Below are positions 1 through 9,176 of a stretch of 64,000 bases of DNA, piece after piece. Within the stretch, counting starts at the first letter, position 1; every line of letters starts with the position of its first letter. The notes beneath the pieces are model-generated. The model made no database searches. It had not been told where the DNA came from and was given only the letters and a program-made list of their open reading frames with translations. The stretch is from Pseudomonas oryzihabitans (GTDB taxonomy: Bacteria; Pseudomonadota; Gammaproteobacteria; Pseudomonadales; Pseudomonadaceae). A program made the position numbers and the translations under genes. The DNA is taken from the NCBI RefSeq assembly GCF_001518815.1, contig NZ_CP013987.1, forward strand, positions 4,734,501 to 4,798,500, in the 5' to 3' direction.

Positions 1-2605
1 GGCCGATGATGATGAAGCCCTTCTCCGCCCGCAGTACGTGCATGGTCTCGGTGCCGTAGGGGGTGAGGTCGAACTCCTTGCCCGCGGCGACCACCTGCTC
101 CAGTACGCCCATGGCGTAGTTGGCCGGCACGTTGATCTCGTAGGACAGTTCACCGGTGAAGGAGATACGGAACACCCGTGCCGGCACCCCACCCACCTGG
201 CCTTCCTTCCAGGCCATGAAGGGGAAGGCGGCGTTGTCCAGATCGATGTCGGTCAGCTTGGCCAACAGCTTGCGGCTGTTGGGACCGGACAGCGTCAGGG
301 TCGCCCAATGGTCGGTGACCGAGGTGAAGTACACCTCCAGCTCCGGCCATTCGGTCTGGTGGTAGAGCTCCAGCCATTCGAAGACGCGTGCGGCGCCGCC
401 GGTGGTGGTGGTCATCAGGAAGTGGTTGTCGCCGAGACAGGCGGTGACGCCGTCGTCGAAGACCATGCCGTCTTCCTTGCACATCAGGCCGTAACGGGCC
501 TTGCCGATGTCCAGCTTGGTCCAGGCGTTGGTGTAGACGCGATTGAGGAACTCGCGCGCATCCTTGCCCTGGATGTCGATCTTGCCCAGGGTGGAGGCGT
601 CGAGCAGACCGACGCTACGGCGCACGGCCAGGCACTCGCGGTTGACCGCGGCATGCAGGTCCTCGCCCGCCTTGGGGAAGTACCAGGGACGCTTCCACTG
701 GCCGACGTCCTCGAACAGGGCGCCCTGCTTGAGGTGCCAGGCGTGCAGCGCGGTGTAGCGCTTGGGCTCGAACAGGTGGCCGCAATGCCGTCCGGCGATG
801 GCGCCGAAGGTGATGGGCGTGTAGTTCGGGCGGAACATGGTGGTGCCGACTTCCGGGATGGCCTTGCTCTGCACGCGGGCGGCGATGGCCAGGCCGTTGA
901 TGTTGCCCAGCTTGCCCTGGTCGGTACCGAAGCCCATGGCGGTGTAGCGCTTGACGTGCTCGATGGACTCGAAGCCCTCGCGGCAGGCCAGCTCGATACC
1001 AGCGGCGGTCACGTCGTTCTGCAGGTCGACGAACTGCTTGGGAGCCCGCGACGACGGCTTGTCGTGGGGCACCTGGAACAGCGCCAGACTCGGCTCTTCC
1101 TGGCGGAATTCGGCCTGGGGCAGTTCACCACTGACGACCTTGGCACCCGCTTCAGCCGCCGCGGTAGCGCCGGCCTCGAAACCATCGGCGAGGACGTCAC
1201 CCAGGGCGAAGACCCCGTTCACCCCACCGGCGCAGACACGCTTCTGCGGGGCCGGGCCGGGTACGAAGGCCTGGATGTCATCGCGCCACAGCGGACGACC
1301 GCCCAGGTGCGAGGCCAGGTGGACCACCGGGCTGTAGCCGCCGGAGGTGGCGATCAGGTCGCAGTCGAGCCACTCGCCGCCACCCAGGGTACGGAAGGCA
1401 GTCAGGTCGATGGTGGCGATCTTGGCGCCGGTCACGCGGGTGTTGCCGCGGGCTTCGCTCACGGCCGTTCCGCCCATGACGCGCACGCCACGCTTGCGCA
1501 CTTCCTCGACCCAGGCACCGCGCGGATTGGGACGCGCGTCGGCCACGGCCACCACCTGGCGACCGGCTTCGAGCCAGTCCAGCGCCACGCGGTAGGCATA
1601 ATCGTTGTTGGTGGACAGCACCAGCCGCTGGCCCGGGGCCACGGCATAGCGGCGGATGTAGGTGGAGACGGCGCCGGCCACCATGTTGCCCGGCAGGTCG
1701 TTGTTGCCGTACACCAGCGGCCGCTCGTGGGCGCCGGTCGCCAGTACCACGCGAGTGGCGCGGACACGGTGCAAGCGCTGACGCACCTGGCCATGGGGCG
1801 CGCGATCACCCAGGTGATCGGTCAGCCGCTCGTGAATGGTGAGGAAGTTGTGGTCGTGATAGCCGTTGACCGTGGCACGCGGCAGCAGCACCACGTTGTC
1901 CAGGCCCTGCAGTTCGGCGACCGCCTTGGCCGCCCAGTCGGCAGCCGGGGCGCCGTCGAGACGCTCGCGGCTGTCCAGCAGGCTGCCACCGAATTCTTCC
2001 TGCTCGTCGGCCAGGATCACCCGGGCACCGCTACGACCGGCGGCCAGGGCCGCAGCCAGACCGGCGGCGCCACCGCCCACCACCAGCACATCGCAGTGCT
2101 GGTTGAAGTTGTCATAGGTGTCGGGATCGACCTGGGTCGGCGCACGCCCGAGGCCAGCGGCCTTGCGGATGTACTTCTCGTAGGTCATCCACAGGTTCTG
2201 CGGATACATGAAGGTCTTGTAGTAGAACCCGGGCGGCATCATCTTGCCGCCGACCTTGCCGAGAATGCCCATGAGGTCGTTGTTGACGCTCGGCCAGCCA
2301 TTGGTGCTGGCGGAAACCAGACCCTGGTACAGCGCCTGCTGGGTCGCCCGCACGTTGGGCACCTGGGTGGCCTCGGTGGCGCCGATCTGCATGATGGCGT
2401 TGGGCTCTTCGGCACCGGCGGCGACGATGCCGCGGGGGCGGGAGTACTTGAAGCTGCGACCGATCACGTCCACGCCGTTGGCCAGCAGTGCCGAGGCCAG
2501 GGTGTCACCCTTGAAGCCCTGGTAGGTCTGACCGTTGAAGGTGAAGGTGATGGCCTGGCTGCGGTCCAGGCGACCGCCCTGGGTGAGTCGATGGACCTGG
2601 CTCAT
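1..2605 (-). CDS. soxA: Sarcosine oxidase alpha subunit (C-terminus cut by window edge)
   Basis: SoxA is the large subunit of heterotetrameric sarcosine oxidase, which oxidatively demethylates sarcosine to glycine and passes the one-carbon unit to tetrahydrofolate in the cytoplasm. The first 868 residues are present of roughly 1000 usual for the family; the end lies left of the window. Visible parts are an N-terminal ferredoxin-like segment (TFTFNGQTYQGFKGDTLASA), a Rossmann dinucleotide site near residue 170 ([19 protein letters not shown]) and the start of the C-terminal GcvT-like folate region (FLNRVYTNAWTKLDIGKARY). The ATG overlaps the soxD stop by four bases (ATGA), so translation is probably coupled. 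soxG is expected just outside the window. Confidence 0.95.
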   Translation of the reverse strand, partial: MSQVHRLTQGGRLDRSQAITFTFNGQTYQGFKGDTLASALLANGVDVIGRSFKYSRPRGIVAAGAEEPNAIMQIGATEATQVPNVRATQQALYQGLVSASTNGWPSVNNDLMGILGKVGGKMMPPGFYYKTFMYPQNLWMTYEKYIRKAAGLGRAPTQVDPDTYDNFNQHCDVLVVGGGAAGLAAALAAGRSGARVILADEQEEFGGSLLDSRERLDGAPAADWAAKAVAELQGLDNVVLLPRATVNGYHDHNFLTIHERLTDHLGDRAPHGQVRQRLHRVRATRVVLATGAHERPLVYGNNDLPGNMVAGAVSTYIRRYAVAPGQRLVLSTNNDYAYRVALDWLEAGRQVVAVADARPNPRGAWVEEVRKRGVRVMGGTAVSEARGNTRVTGAKIATIDLTAFRTLGGGEWLDCDLIATSGGYSPVVHLASHLGGRPLWRDDIQAFVPGPAPQKRVCAGGVNGVFALGDVLADGFEAGATAAAEAGAKVVSGELPQAEFRQEEPSLALFQVPHDKPSSRAPKQFVDLQNDVTAAGIELACREGFESIEHVKRYTAMGFGTDQGKLGNINGLAIAARVQSKAIPEVGTTMFRPNYTPITFGAIAGRHCGHLFEPKRYTALHAWHLKQGALFEDVGQWKRPWYFPKAGEDLHAAVNRECLAVRRSVGLLDASTLGKIDIQGKDAREFLNRVYTNAWTKLDIGKARYGLMCKEDGMVFDDGVTACLGDNHFLMTTTTGGAARVFEWLELYHQTEWPELEVYFTSVTDHWATLTLSGPNSRKLLAKLTDIDLDNAAFPFMAWKEGQVGGVPARVFRISFTGELSYEINVPANYAMGVLEQVVAAGKEFDLTPYGTETMHVLRAEKGFIIIG

Positions 2606-2901
2606 TTGCGCTCTCCTCGCTCGGCGGTGAAGCGGGGCTGCTCGCCGATCGGATAGGTTTCGAGAATTTCGTAGGTCTCGGTGTTACGGGTCGCGTTGAA
2701 GTACTGGCGGCAACCCGACGCGTGGACCCACAGCTCGTGACGCAGACCGCGCGGATTGTCGCGGAAGAACATGTAATCGCCCCACTCCGCGTCGCTGCAG
2801 GCCTCGGGATCCAGCGGACGCGGGATGTGCGCCTCGCCAGCGGCGTGGAATTCTTCTTCGGAGCGCAATTCCCCGCAGTGGGGGCAATGGATGTACAACA
2901 T
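2602..2901 (-). CDS. soxD: Sarcosine oxidase delta subunit
   Basis: A 99-residue zinc-binding subunit of heterotetrameric sarcosine oxidase. The zinc ligands expected for the family are visible: Cys6 and Cys9 in IHCPHCGEL, and His60 and Cys64 in VHASGCRQYF. Length is typical. The gene sits between soxB (11-bp gap) and soxA (4-bp overlap) in the usual B-D-A order. The start at 2901 is chosen because it opens directly on the MLYIHCPHCG zinc motif; longer readings of the same frame run antisense-like through soxB. Confidence 0.95.
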   Translation of the reverse strand: MLYIHCPHCGELRSEEEFHAAGEAHIPRPLDPEACSDAEWGDYMFFRDNPRGLRHELWVHASGCRQYFNATRNTETYEILETYPIGEQPRFTAERGERK

Positions 2902-2912
2902 GCTCGGGCTCC

Positions 2913-4163
2913 TTAGTGCGCGACGGCCGCTGCGCCGTGTTCGTCGATCAGCGCGCCAGTGTGGAAACGGTCGATGGAGAAAGGCTTGGCCAGCGGATGC
3001 ATCTCGCCGGAGGCCAGGGACGCCGCGAAGACGTTGCCCGAGCCGGGAGTGGCCTTGAAGCCGCCGGTACCCCAACCGCAGTTGAAGAACAGGTTTTCCA
3101 CCGGGGTCTTGGAAATGATCGGGCAGGCATCCGGCGAGGTGTCGACGATGCCGCCCCACTGACGGTTCATGCGTACCCGCGAGAGGATCGGGAACATCTC
3201 GACGATGGCCTGCAGGGTATGCTCGATCACCGGGTAGGAGCCGCGCTGGCCGTAGCCGACCCAGCTGTCGATACCGGCGCCGATCACCAGGTCGCCCTTG
3301 TCGGACTGGCTGATGTAGCCGTGTACCGCGTTGGACATGATGACGCTGTCGATGATGGGCTTGATCGGTTCGGAGACCAGCGCCTGCAGCGGGTGGGATT
3401 CCAGCGGCAGGCGGAAGCCCGCGAGCTTGGCCATGTGCCCGGAGTTGCCCGCGGTGACCACGCCGACGCGCCGGGCGCCGATGAAGCCGCGATTGGTTTC
3501 CACGCCGATCACCTTGCCGTCCTGCTTGCGGAAGCCAGTGACTTCGGTCTGCTGGATCAGGTCCACGCCCAGGGCGTCGGCGGCGCGGGCGAAGCCCCAG
3601 GCCACGGCGTCGTGACGGGCCACACCACCACGACGCTGCACGGTGGCACCGAAGATCGGGTAGCGGGTGTTCTTGCTGCAGTCCAGGTAGGGAATCTCCT
3701 CGGCCACCTGGCGGGTGTCGAGCAGCTCGCCGTCCACGCCATTGAGGCGGTTGGCACTGACCCGGCGCTCGGAATCGCGCATGTCCTGCAGGGTATGGCA
3801 GAGGTTGTAGACGCCGCGCTGGGAGAACATGACGTTGTAGTTCAGGTCCTGGGACAGGCCTTCCCACAGCTTCATGGCGTGCTCATAGAGGTGCGCCGAC
3901 TCGTCCCACAGATAGTTGGAGCGAACGATGGTGGTGTTGCGTGCGGTGTTGCCGCCGCCCAGCCAGCCTTTCTCGATCACCGCGACGTTCTTCACGCCGA
4001 ATTGCTTGGCGAGGTAATAGGCGGTAGCCAGACCGTGACCGCCACCGCCGACGATGACCACGTCGTATGCCGGCTTGGGCGTCGGAGTGCGCCACATCCG
4101 CTGCCAGTTCTCGTGATGGCTCAGGGAGTGCTTGAAGAGGCCGAAGCCGGAATAGCGTTGCAT
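2913..4163 (-). CDS. soxB: Sarcosine oxidase beta subunit
   Basis: A 416-residue flavoprotein subunit that carries the sarcosine-oxidising site. It begins [10 protein letters not shown] and has the FAD-binding Rossmann motif [20 protein letters not shown] near residues 35-55. The [17 protein letters not shown] segment is where family members attach FMN covalently through a His; this is family knowledge, not provable here. The start at 4163 has a purine-rich stretch upstream and avoids an upstream extension that reads into the glyA spacer. It is first of the soxBDA run and lies 79 bp downstream of glyA, the usual Pseudomonas glyA-soxBDAG arrangement for glycine betaine catabolism. Confidence 0.96.
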   Translation of the reverse strand: MQRYSGFGLFKHSLSHHENWQRMWRTPTPKPAYDVVIVGGGGHGLATAYYLAKQFGVKNVAVIEKGWLGGGNTARNTTIVRSNYLWDESAHLYEHAMKLWEGLSQDLNYNVMFSQRGVYNLCHTLQDMRDSERRVSANRLNGVDGELLDTRQVAEEIPYLDCSKNTRYPIFGATVQRRGGVARHDAVAWGFARAADALGVDLIQQTEVTGFRKQDGKVIGVETNRGFIGARRVGVVTAGNSGHMAKLAGFRLPLESHPLQALVSEPIKPIIDSVIMSNAVHGYISQSDKGDLVIGAGIDSWVGYGQRGSYPVIEHTLQAIVEMFPILSRVRMNRQWGGIVDTSPDACPIISKTPVENLFFNCGWGTGGFKATPGSGNVFAASLASGEMHPLAKPFSIDRFHTGALIDEHGAAAVAH

Positions 4164-4185
4164 CTGGAGACTCCTGCAGACGACG

Positions 4186-4211
4186 CCCCTTTCCGCTAAG
4201 AGGGAAAGGGG
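4186..4211 (-). other. Intercistronic hairpin between glyA and soxB
   Basis: Perfect 9-bp inverted repeat CCCCTTTCC / GGAAAGGGG with an 8-base loop in the 79-bp glyA-soxB gap. There is no long T-run after it on the minus strand, so it may be a partial terminator, a processing site or an mRNA stability element setting glyA against sox expression. The role is inference. Confidence 0.5.
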
Positions 4212-4242
4212 TTGGATAGGGGTTGCGTCAGGATTGCAGCGA

Positions 4243-5496
4243 TTAGCGGTAAACCGGATAGTCGCGGCACAGCGCAGCCACCTGGCGCGCCACCTGGGCT
4301 TCCACATCGGCATCGCCGAGGTGGTCGAGGATGTCGCAGATCCAGCCGGCGACGCGCTCGCTTTCGCTGACGCCCAGACCACGGGTGGTCAGGGCCGGGG
4401 TGCCGATGCGCAGACCCGAGGTCACGAAGGGCGACTGGGGATCGTTGGGCACGGCGTTCTTGTTCACGGTGATGCAGGCGCGACCCAGGGCGGCGTCCGC
4501 GTCCTTGCCGGTGATGCCCTGCTTGATCAGGCTGACCAGGAACAGGTGGTTATCGGTACCGCCGGACACCACGTCGAAGCCGCGTGCCTTGAACACGCCG
4601 GCCATGGCCTGGGCGTTCTTGATCACCTGCTGCTGGTAGGTCTTGAAGCCCGGCTCCAGGGCTTCCTTGAAGCACACGGCCTTGCCGGCGATGACGTGCA
4701 TCAGCGGGCCACCCTGGGCACCCGGGAACACCGCGGCGCTGAGCTTCTTCTCGATGTCGGCGTTGGCCTTGCACAGGATCAGGCCGCCACGGGGGCCGCG
4801 CAGGGTCTTGTGGGTGGTGGTGGTCACCACGTCGGCGAAGGGCACCGGGTTCGGATAGACACCGGCAGCGACCAGACCGGCCACGTGGGCCATGTCGACG
4901 AACAGCAGGGCGCCCACGCTATCGGCGATGTCGCGGAAGCGCTGGAAGTCCAGGGTCTTGGAGTAGGCGGAGAAGCCCGCCACGATCATCTTGGGCTTGT
5001 GCTCTTCGGCCAGACGCTGGATCTCGTCATAGTCGATCAGCCCGGTGTCGGTGTTGATGCCGTACTGCACCGCGTTGTACAGCTTGCCGGAGGAGCTGAC
5101 CTTGGCGCCGTGGGTCAGGTGACCGCCATGGGCCAGGCTCATGCCCAGGATGGTGTCGCCGGGTTGCAGCAGTGCCAGGTAGACGGCCGAGTTGGCCTGG
5201 GAGCCGGAGTGCGGCTGGACGTTGGCGTAGTCGGCGCCGAACAGCTGCTTGGCGCGCTCGATGGCCAGCTGCTCGACCTTGTCGACGTGCTCGCAGCCAC
5301 CGTAGTAACGCTTGCCCGGATAGCCTTCGGCGTACTTGTTGGTCAGCACGCTGCCCTGGGCTTCCATGACGCGCTGGCTGGTGTAGTTTTCGGATGCGAT
5401 CAGTTCCAGGTGATGCTCCTGGCGCCGCGCTTCCTCGCCCATGGCGGCGAACAACGCATCATCGTAGCCCTGGATTTGGTCCTGCTTGCTGAACAT
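4243..5496 (-). CDS. glyA: Serine hydroxymethyltransferase
   Basis: A 417-residue PLP enzyme that interconverts glycine plus 5,10-methylene-THF with serine plus THF. It is the full usual length, with the PLP-lysine motif [14 protein letters not shown] in mid-protein and the family N-terminus [13 protein letters not shown]. The start at 5496 is preceded by AGGAG at suitable spacing. Being first in the sox cluster it is probably the betaine-linked glyA paralogue: sarcosine oxidase delivers both glycine and the one-carbon unit that GlyA combines into serine. An upstream in-frame ATG at 5571 has no ribosome binding site or family homology. Confidence 0.96.
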   Translation of the reverse strand: MFSKQDQIQGYDDALFAAMGEEARRQEHHLELIASENYTSQRVMEAQGSVLTNKYAEGYPGKRYYGGCEHVDKVEQLAIERAKQLFGADYANVQPHSGSQANSAVYLALLQPGDTILGMSLAHGGHLTHGAKVSSSGKLYNAVQYGINTDTGLIDYDEIQRLAEEHKPKMIVAGFSAYSKTLDFQRFRDIADSVGALLFVDMAHVAGLVAAGVYPNPVPFADVVTTTTHKTLRGPRGGLILCKANADIEKKLSAAVFPGAQGGPLMHVIAGKAVCFKEALEPGFKTYQQQVIKNAQAMAGVFKARGFDVVSGGTDNHLFLVSLIKQGITGKDADAALGRACITVNKNAVPNDPQSPFVTSGLRIGTPALTTRGLGVSESERVAGWICDILDHLGDADVEAQVARQVAALCRDYPVYR

Positions 5497-5653
5497 CGCG
5501 GCGCTCCTAAAGTCTGTGGCGGTGAAAACCACCCCCTTGGCCGCGATGGTAGGCCCGGCCCCAGACCCCAAGATGCCTGTTTACGCCCCGGGCCGGCGCG
5601 TTTGCGACAGCCGTCCAGACGCCGTGTTCCACCGCTCGCCGGGTCCCGTCAAG

Positions 5654-5699
5654 TCGGCTCGCTTGGAGCCGATAGGCTGGCTACGTCTTTATCCCAGCC
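5654..5699 (+). other. Two tandem hairpins upstream of the bdlA-like gene
   Basis: The spacer between divergent glyA and the chemoreceptor gene holds TCGGCTC/GAGCCGA (5654-5672, 5-base loop) and GGCTGG/CCAGCC (5675-5699, 14-base loop). They end 13 bases before the chemoreceptor ATG. They could be leader structures or operator half-sites; no function can be assigned. Confidence 0.35.
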
Positions 5700-5712
5700 A
5701 GCGAGTTCTGCC

Positions 5713-7071
5713 ATGTTCAATGCGCATCTAAAGAAGACCATCGCTCGGCTGGAAGCCGAGGCGAACGCCAACCAGGGCCTGACCCAGGCACTGGAGCGTT
5801 CCATGGCGGTGATCGAGTTCGATCTCGACGGCGTGATCCTGCGCGCCAACGACAACTTCCTCCGACTGACCGGCTACCGGGCCGACGTCCTGATCGGCCA
5901 GCATCATCGTCGCCTCTGCCCTCCCGCCGTGGTCCAGAGCCGCGACTACGGCGATTTCTGGGCCCGCCTGAAGCGCGGCGAGTACGTCTCCGGCGCCTTC
6001 CAGCGTCTCGACGCCCAGGGCCGTACCCTCTGGCTCGAAGCCAGCTACAACCCGGTCCCCGACGGCAACGGCAAGATCGCCAGGGTGGTGAAATACGCCC
6101 TCGACGTCACCGAGCAGGTCGAGCGCGACAGCGAAGCCCAGAGCAAGCTCAAGGCCCTGGACCGCGCCATGGCCCGGATCGAATTCGACCTGGACGGGCG
6201 CATCCTGACCGCCAACGACAACTTCCTGGCCACCCTGGGCTACAGCCTGAAGGAGCTCCAGGGCCAGCATCACCGCCTGTTCTGTGAGCCCGACCTGGTC
6301 AACAGCAACGAATACGGCGACTTCTGGCGTCGCCTCAACGCCGGCGAATTCTTCCGCGGCCAGTTCAAGCGCCTGGGCAAGCACGGCCGGGTGATCTGGC
6401 TTGAAGCGAGTTACAACCCCGTGTACGACGCCACCGGCCGGCTATATAAGGTGGTCAAGTACGCCAGTGACATCAGCGAGCGGGTGGAAAAGCACGAAAG
6501 CGACGGCCGCAGCGCCTCGCGGGCCTATCACATCTCCGCGGAGACCGAAAAAGTCGCCGAGCAGGGCACCCGGATCATCCAGGCCGCGGCAGGCGAGATG
6601 CGCGAGATCGCGCAGAACGTCAGCCAGTCCGCCGAGGTGATCGGCCAGCTGGGCCAGCGCTCCGAGCAGATCACCGCCATCGTCAACACCATCCGCGGCA
6701 TCGCCGACCAGACCAACCTGCTGGCGCTCAACGCGGCCATCGAGGCCGCCCGCGCCGGCGATCAGGGCCGCGGCTTCGCCGTGGTCGCCGACGAGGTCCG
6801 CCAGCTGGCGGGGCGTACCAGCAGCGCCACGGCGGAAATCGCCGAGATGATCGGTCGAATCCTCAGCGAAACCCAGCAGGCCGTCGCCAGCATGGAAAGC
6901 ACCCAGGGCCGGGCGGTCAAGGGCGTCGAGCTCGCGGATCAGGCCGGTGCGGTGATCGTGCAGATTCGTGATGGTGCCAGTGAGGCCGTGGACGCCGTGA
7001 GCATGTTCGCCAGCAAGCTGGACGAATCCGAGGTGGTGTCCAAGACCGCTCGCAACGGGGTGGGTCGCTGA
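5713..7071 (+). CDS. Soluble double-PAS methyl-accepting chemotaxis protein, BdlA-like
   Basis: A 452-residue cytoplasmic chemoreceptor. Two tandem PAS domains occupy about residues 25-140 and 145-262; each has the FDLDG..L.ANDNFL start and ends in [17 protein letters not shown], and they are close duplicates. The C-terminal half is a short MCP signalling domain with the hallmark hairpin [18 protein letters not shown] followed by [17 protein letters not shown]. No membrane segment is visible. The architecture and length match BdlA of P. aeruginosa (biofilm dispersion) and energy/redox-sensing soluble MCPs. The ATG at 5713 starts the MFNAHLKK N-terminus; a much longer upstream extension in this frame is antisense to glyA and is rejected. 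Confidence 0.85.
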   Translation: MFNAHLKKTIARLEAEANANQGLTQALERSMAVIEFDLDGVILRANDNFLRLTGYRADVLIGQHHRRLCPPAVVQSRDYGDFWARLKRGEYVSGAFQRLDAQGRTLWLEASYNPVPDGNGKIARVVKYALDVTEQVERDSEAQSKLKALDRAMARIEFDLDGRILTANDNFLATLGYSLKELQGQHHRLFCEPDLVNSNEYGDFWRRLNAGEFFRGQFKRLGKHGRVIWLEASYNPVYDATGRLYKVVKYASDISERVEKHESDGRSASRAYHISAETEKVAEQGTRIIQAAAGEMREIAQNVSQSAEVIGQLGQRSEQITAIVNTIRGIADQTNLLALNAAIEAARAGDQGRGFAVVADEVRQLAGRTSSATAEIAEMIGRILSETQQAVASMESTQGRAVKGVELADQAGAVIVQIRDGASEAVDAVSMFASKLDESEVVSKTARNGVGR

Positions 7072-7080
7072 TGTCGCCGG

Positions 7081-7118
7081 CGCTAGGAGCGCTTGATCCG
7101 GATCAAGCGCTCCTAGCG
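7081..7118 (+). promoter_or_regulatory. ANR/FNR box inside a 38-bp perfect palindrome upstream of usp
   Basis: The 14-mer TTGATCCGGATCAA at 7093-7106 matches the ANR/FNR consensus TTGAT-N4-ATCAA exactly. It is the centre of a perfect palindrome with 18-bp arms plus central CG (arms starting CGCTAGGAGCGC). Centred at 7099.5, a class II activator position of -41.5 predicts transcription start near 7141, with a weak TCTAGCAT -10 just before it and a 23-base leader to the usp ATG. Anaerobic activation of usp by ANR is established in P. aeruginosa; here it is inferred. The palindrome may also terminate the upstream chemoreceptor transcript, though no T-run follows. Confidence 0.8.
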
Positions 7119-7163
7119 TCGGCGGTCTAGCATGAAGGCATACCCCTTTCGTGGAGATGCCCC

Positions 7164-7592
7164 ATGCACAATGTCCTGGTCGCCTACGACGGTTCACCCA
7201 GCGCCGACAACGCCCTGCGCTACGTCCTTGATCTAGTGAAGGCCGGCCTGTCGCTGGACCTGCACCTGCTCAATGTCCAGAACGAGCCAGAAATCTACGG
7301 CGCGCCCTTCGATGACCGCATCCTGCGCGAATGGCGGGGCAGCCTGCAGGACAAGGCCGAAGACATCCTGGTCAGGGCGCGCCCGGCCCTGCTGGAAGCC
7401 GGTATCGAGGCCCAGACCCATGTGGGCTTCGGCAGCATCGCCGAGACCATCGGCGAAACGGCACGGCGACTGGAGGTGGACACCGTGGTGATGGGCACCC
7501 GCGGCCTGGGTTCGCTCAGCGGCCTGCTGCTCGGCTCGGTGGCCCACCGCGTGGTGCACCAGGTACCGCTGCCGGTGATCCTGGTGAAATAG
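7164..7592 (+). CDS. Universal stress protein, UspA family
   Basis: A 142-residue cytoplasmic protein with one UspA domain. The N-terminal strand NVLVAYDGSPSADNAL carries the conserved Asp, and the C-terminal ATP-binding signature G-x2-G-x9-G-S appears as GTRGLGSLSGLLLGSV, so it is likely of the nucleotide-binding class. It is monocistronic: the ANR box lies upstream and a strong terminator downstream. Expression is predicted under low oxygen. In Pseudomonas such ANR-controlled Usp proteins support anaerobic survival. Confidence 0.93.
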   Translation: MHNVLVAYDGSPSADNALRYVLDLVKAGLSLDLHLLNVQNEPEIYGAPFDDRILREWRGSLQDKAEDILVRARPALLEAGIEAQTHVGFGSIAETIGETARRLEVDTVVMGTRGLGSLSGLLLGSVAHRVVHQVPLPVILVK

Positions 7593-7601
7593 GCACCCAA
7601 C

Positions 7602-7629
7602 AAAAAACCAGCCCGTGGGCTGGTTTTTT
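7602..7629. terminator. Bidirectional rho-independent terminator between usp and crc
   Basis: Stem AAAAAACCAGCCC / GGGCTGGTTTTTT with a GT loop. The A-run on the left and T-run on the right let it serve both usp (plus) and the convergent crc (minus). Confidence 0.93.
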
Positions 7630-7649
7630 CGTTTCAGGCACCGGGCGGA

Positions 7650-8429
7650 TCAGATGCTCAGCGTCCAGTCATAGTCGACGATCAGCGGCGCGTGCTCGGA
7701 GAAGCGTGGTTGCCGCGGCAGCCGAGCCGAGCGCACGAAGCGGCGCAGCCCCGGAGTGAGGATGTTGTAGTCGAAGCGCCAGCCCAGATTCAGGTGCTCG
7801 GCCTGGTCGCTATCGGGCCACCAGCTGAACTGGTCGCCTTCGCGGCTCACTTCGCGCAGGGCATCCACATAGCCCATGTTGCCGATCACCTCGTCCATCC
7901 AGGCCCGCTCGGGGGCGAGGAAGCCAGGGATCTGCTGGCAGTCGCGCCAGTTCTTCACGTCCTGCTTCTGATGCGCCACATACAGCGAGCCGCAATAGAT
8001 GTACTCGCGGCGCTTGCGGCGCTGCTTGTTCAGGTAGTGGGTGAAGTCGTCCATGAACTTGAATTTCATGTTCAGATCCTCATCACCACGCTTACCCGAG
8101 GGCAACAGCAGGCTGGCGATGCTGACCTTGTCGAAGTCCGCCTGCAGATAGCGGCCGAAGCGATCGCAGGACTCGAAGCCCAGGCCGCTGATCACCGCTT
8201 TCGGCTGGACCCGGGTATAGAGCGCGACCCCGCCCTGGGACGGCACTTCGGCGTCGCAGGCATAGAGGATGTAACCCTCCAGCGCATAGGCCGGATCGTC
8301 CATGTCATAAGAAGAGGCGCGGGTATCCTGCAAGCAGATCACGTCGGCATTCTGCGCCTTAAGCCAGGGCAACAGGCCCCGCTCCACAGCGTCCTGAATA
8401 CCATTGACGTTCAAGCTGATGATCCGCAT
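7650..8429 (-). CDS. crc: Catabolite repression control protein Crc
   Basis: A 259-residue protein of the exonuclease III/endonuclease-exonuclease-phosphatase fold, the exact usual Crc length. It starts MRIISLNVNGIQDAVERGLLPWLK and contains the typical DFTHYLNKQRRKRREYIYCGSL and ends FSEHAPLIVDYDWTLSI. In Pseudomonas Crc lacks nuclease activity and works with Hfq to block translation of mRNAs carrying A-rich motifs, giving carbon catabolite repression. The divergent neighbour pyrE, with shared intergenic promoters, is the conserved Pseudomonas arrangement. Confidence 0.96.
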   Translation of the reverse strand: MRIISLNVNGIQDAVERGLLPWLKAQNADVICLQDTRASSYDMDDPAYALEGYILYACDAEVPSQGGVALYTRVQPKAVISGLGFESCDRFGRYLQADFDKVSIASLLLPSGKRGDEDLNMKFKFMDDFTHYLNKQRRKRREYIYCGSLYVAHQKQDVKNWRDCQQIPGFLAPERAWMDEVIGNMGYVDALREVSREGDQFSWWPDSDQAEHLNLGWRFDYNILTPGLRRFVRSARLPRQPRFSEHAPLIVDYDWTLSI

Positions 8430-8466
8430 AAATGGCCCCCAAAAAATCGTGGATGTATGATACCCG

Positions 8467-8484
8467 AGCTAAACCGGTTTAGCT
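8467..8484. promoter_or_regulatory. 18-bp perfect palindrome in the crc-pyrE intergenic region
   Basis: AGCTAAACCGGTTTAGCT is a perfect 18-bp palindrome in the 80-bp gap between divergent crc and pyrE. Next to it, TATGAT (8456-8461) is a one-mismatch sigma-70 -10 for pyrE, and the opposite strand reads TATCAT for crc, so the two promoters probably overlap. The palindrome would lie at or just after the pyrE transcription start and upstream of the crc promoter. It looks like an operator; the cognate factor is not recognisable. Confidence 0.6.
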
Positions 8485-8509
8485 AAATACAAGCCGCGCA
8501 AGGACTTAT

Positions 8510-9151
8510 ATGCAGGCGTATCAGCGTAATTTCATTCGTTTCGCCATCGAGCGCGGAGTTCTGCGTTTTGGCGAATTCACTCTGAAATCGGGACGCGTCA
8601 GCCCCTATTTCTTCAACGCAGGCCTGTTCCACAGCGGTTCGGCGCTGGCCCACCTCGGGCGCTGCTATGCCGATGCGCTGGTCGCGGCCAACCTGCCCTT
8701 CGATGTGCTCTTCGGCCCGGCCTACAAAGGCATCCCCCTGGCAGCCGCCACGGCGGTGGCCCTGGTCGAGCACCACGGCCGCGACACGCCCTGGTGCTTC
8801 AACCGCAAGGAAGCCAAGGATCACGGCGAAGGCGGCCTGCTGGTGGGCGCACCCTTGACCGGCCGGGCGCTGATCATCGACGACGTCATCACCGCCGGCA
8901 CCGCCATCCGCGAGGTCATGCAGATCATCGAGGCGCAGGGCGCCAGCGCGGCCGGTGTACTCATCGCCCTGGACCGCCAGGAACGCGGGCGCGGCGAGCT
9001 GTCGGCCATCCAGGAAGTCGAGCGTGACTATGGCATCCCGGTGCTGAGTATCGTGGCTCTGGATCAGGTGCTCGAATACCTGGCCGAGGACGCCGAGCTC
9101 AAGCGTCACCTGCCCGCCGTCCAGGACTATCGCGCTCAATACGGCATCTAG
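8510..9151 (+). CDS. pyrE: Orotate phosphoribosyltransferase
   Basis: A 213-residue enzyme that makes orotidine 5'-monophosphate from orotate and PRPP in pyrimidine synthesis. The PRPP-binding signature [17 protein letters not shown] is at about residues 120-136, and the N-terminal [14 protein letters not shown] and [10 protein letters not shown] segments are typical. Length is normal. It is divergent from crc and is followed 25 bp later by the DUF4124 gene. Confidence 0.97.
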   Translation: MQAYQRNFIRFAIERGVLRFGEFTLKSGRVSPYFFNAGLFHSGSALAHLGRCYADALVAANLPFDVLFGPAYKGIPLAAATAVALVEHHGRDTPWCFNRKEAKDHGEGGLLVGAPLTGRALIIDDVITAGTAIREVMQIIEAQGASAAGVLIALDRQERGRGELSAIQEVERDYGIPVLSIVALDQVLEYLAEDAELKRHLPAVQDYRAQYGI

Positions 9152-9176
9152 CCGCCAGCCCCCAGGAGAGACGGTC

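Noticed and set aside
38-2656. Long open frame (872 codons) opposite soxA
   Set aside because: It is antisense to an unmistakable sarcosine oxidase subunit, has low-complexity Gly/Ala/Val/His-rich translation and no domain; it results from high-GC codon bias.
4234-5712. Upstream extension of the chemoreceptor frame
   Set aside because: The frame is open from 4234 but is antisense to glyA; homology and composition start at the ATG at 5713.
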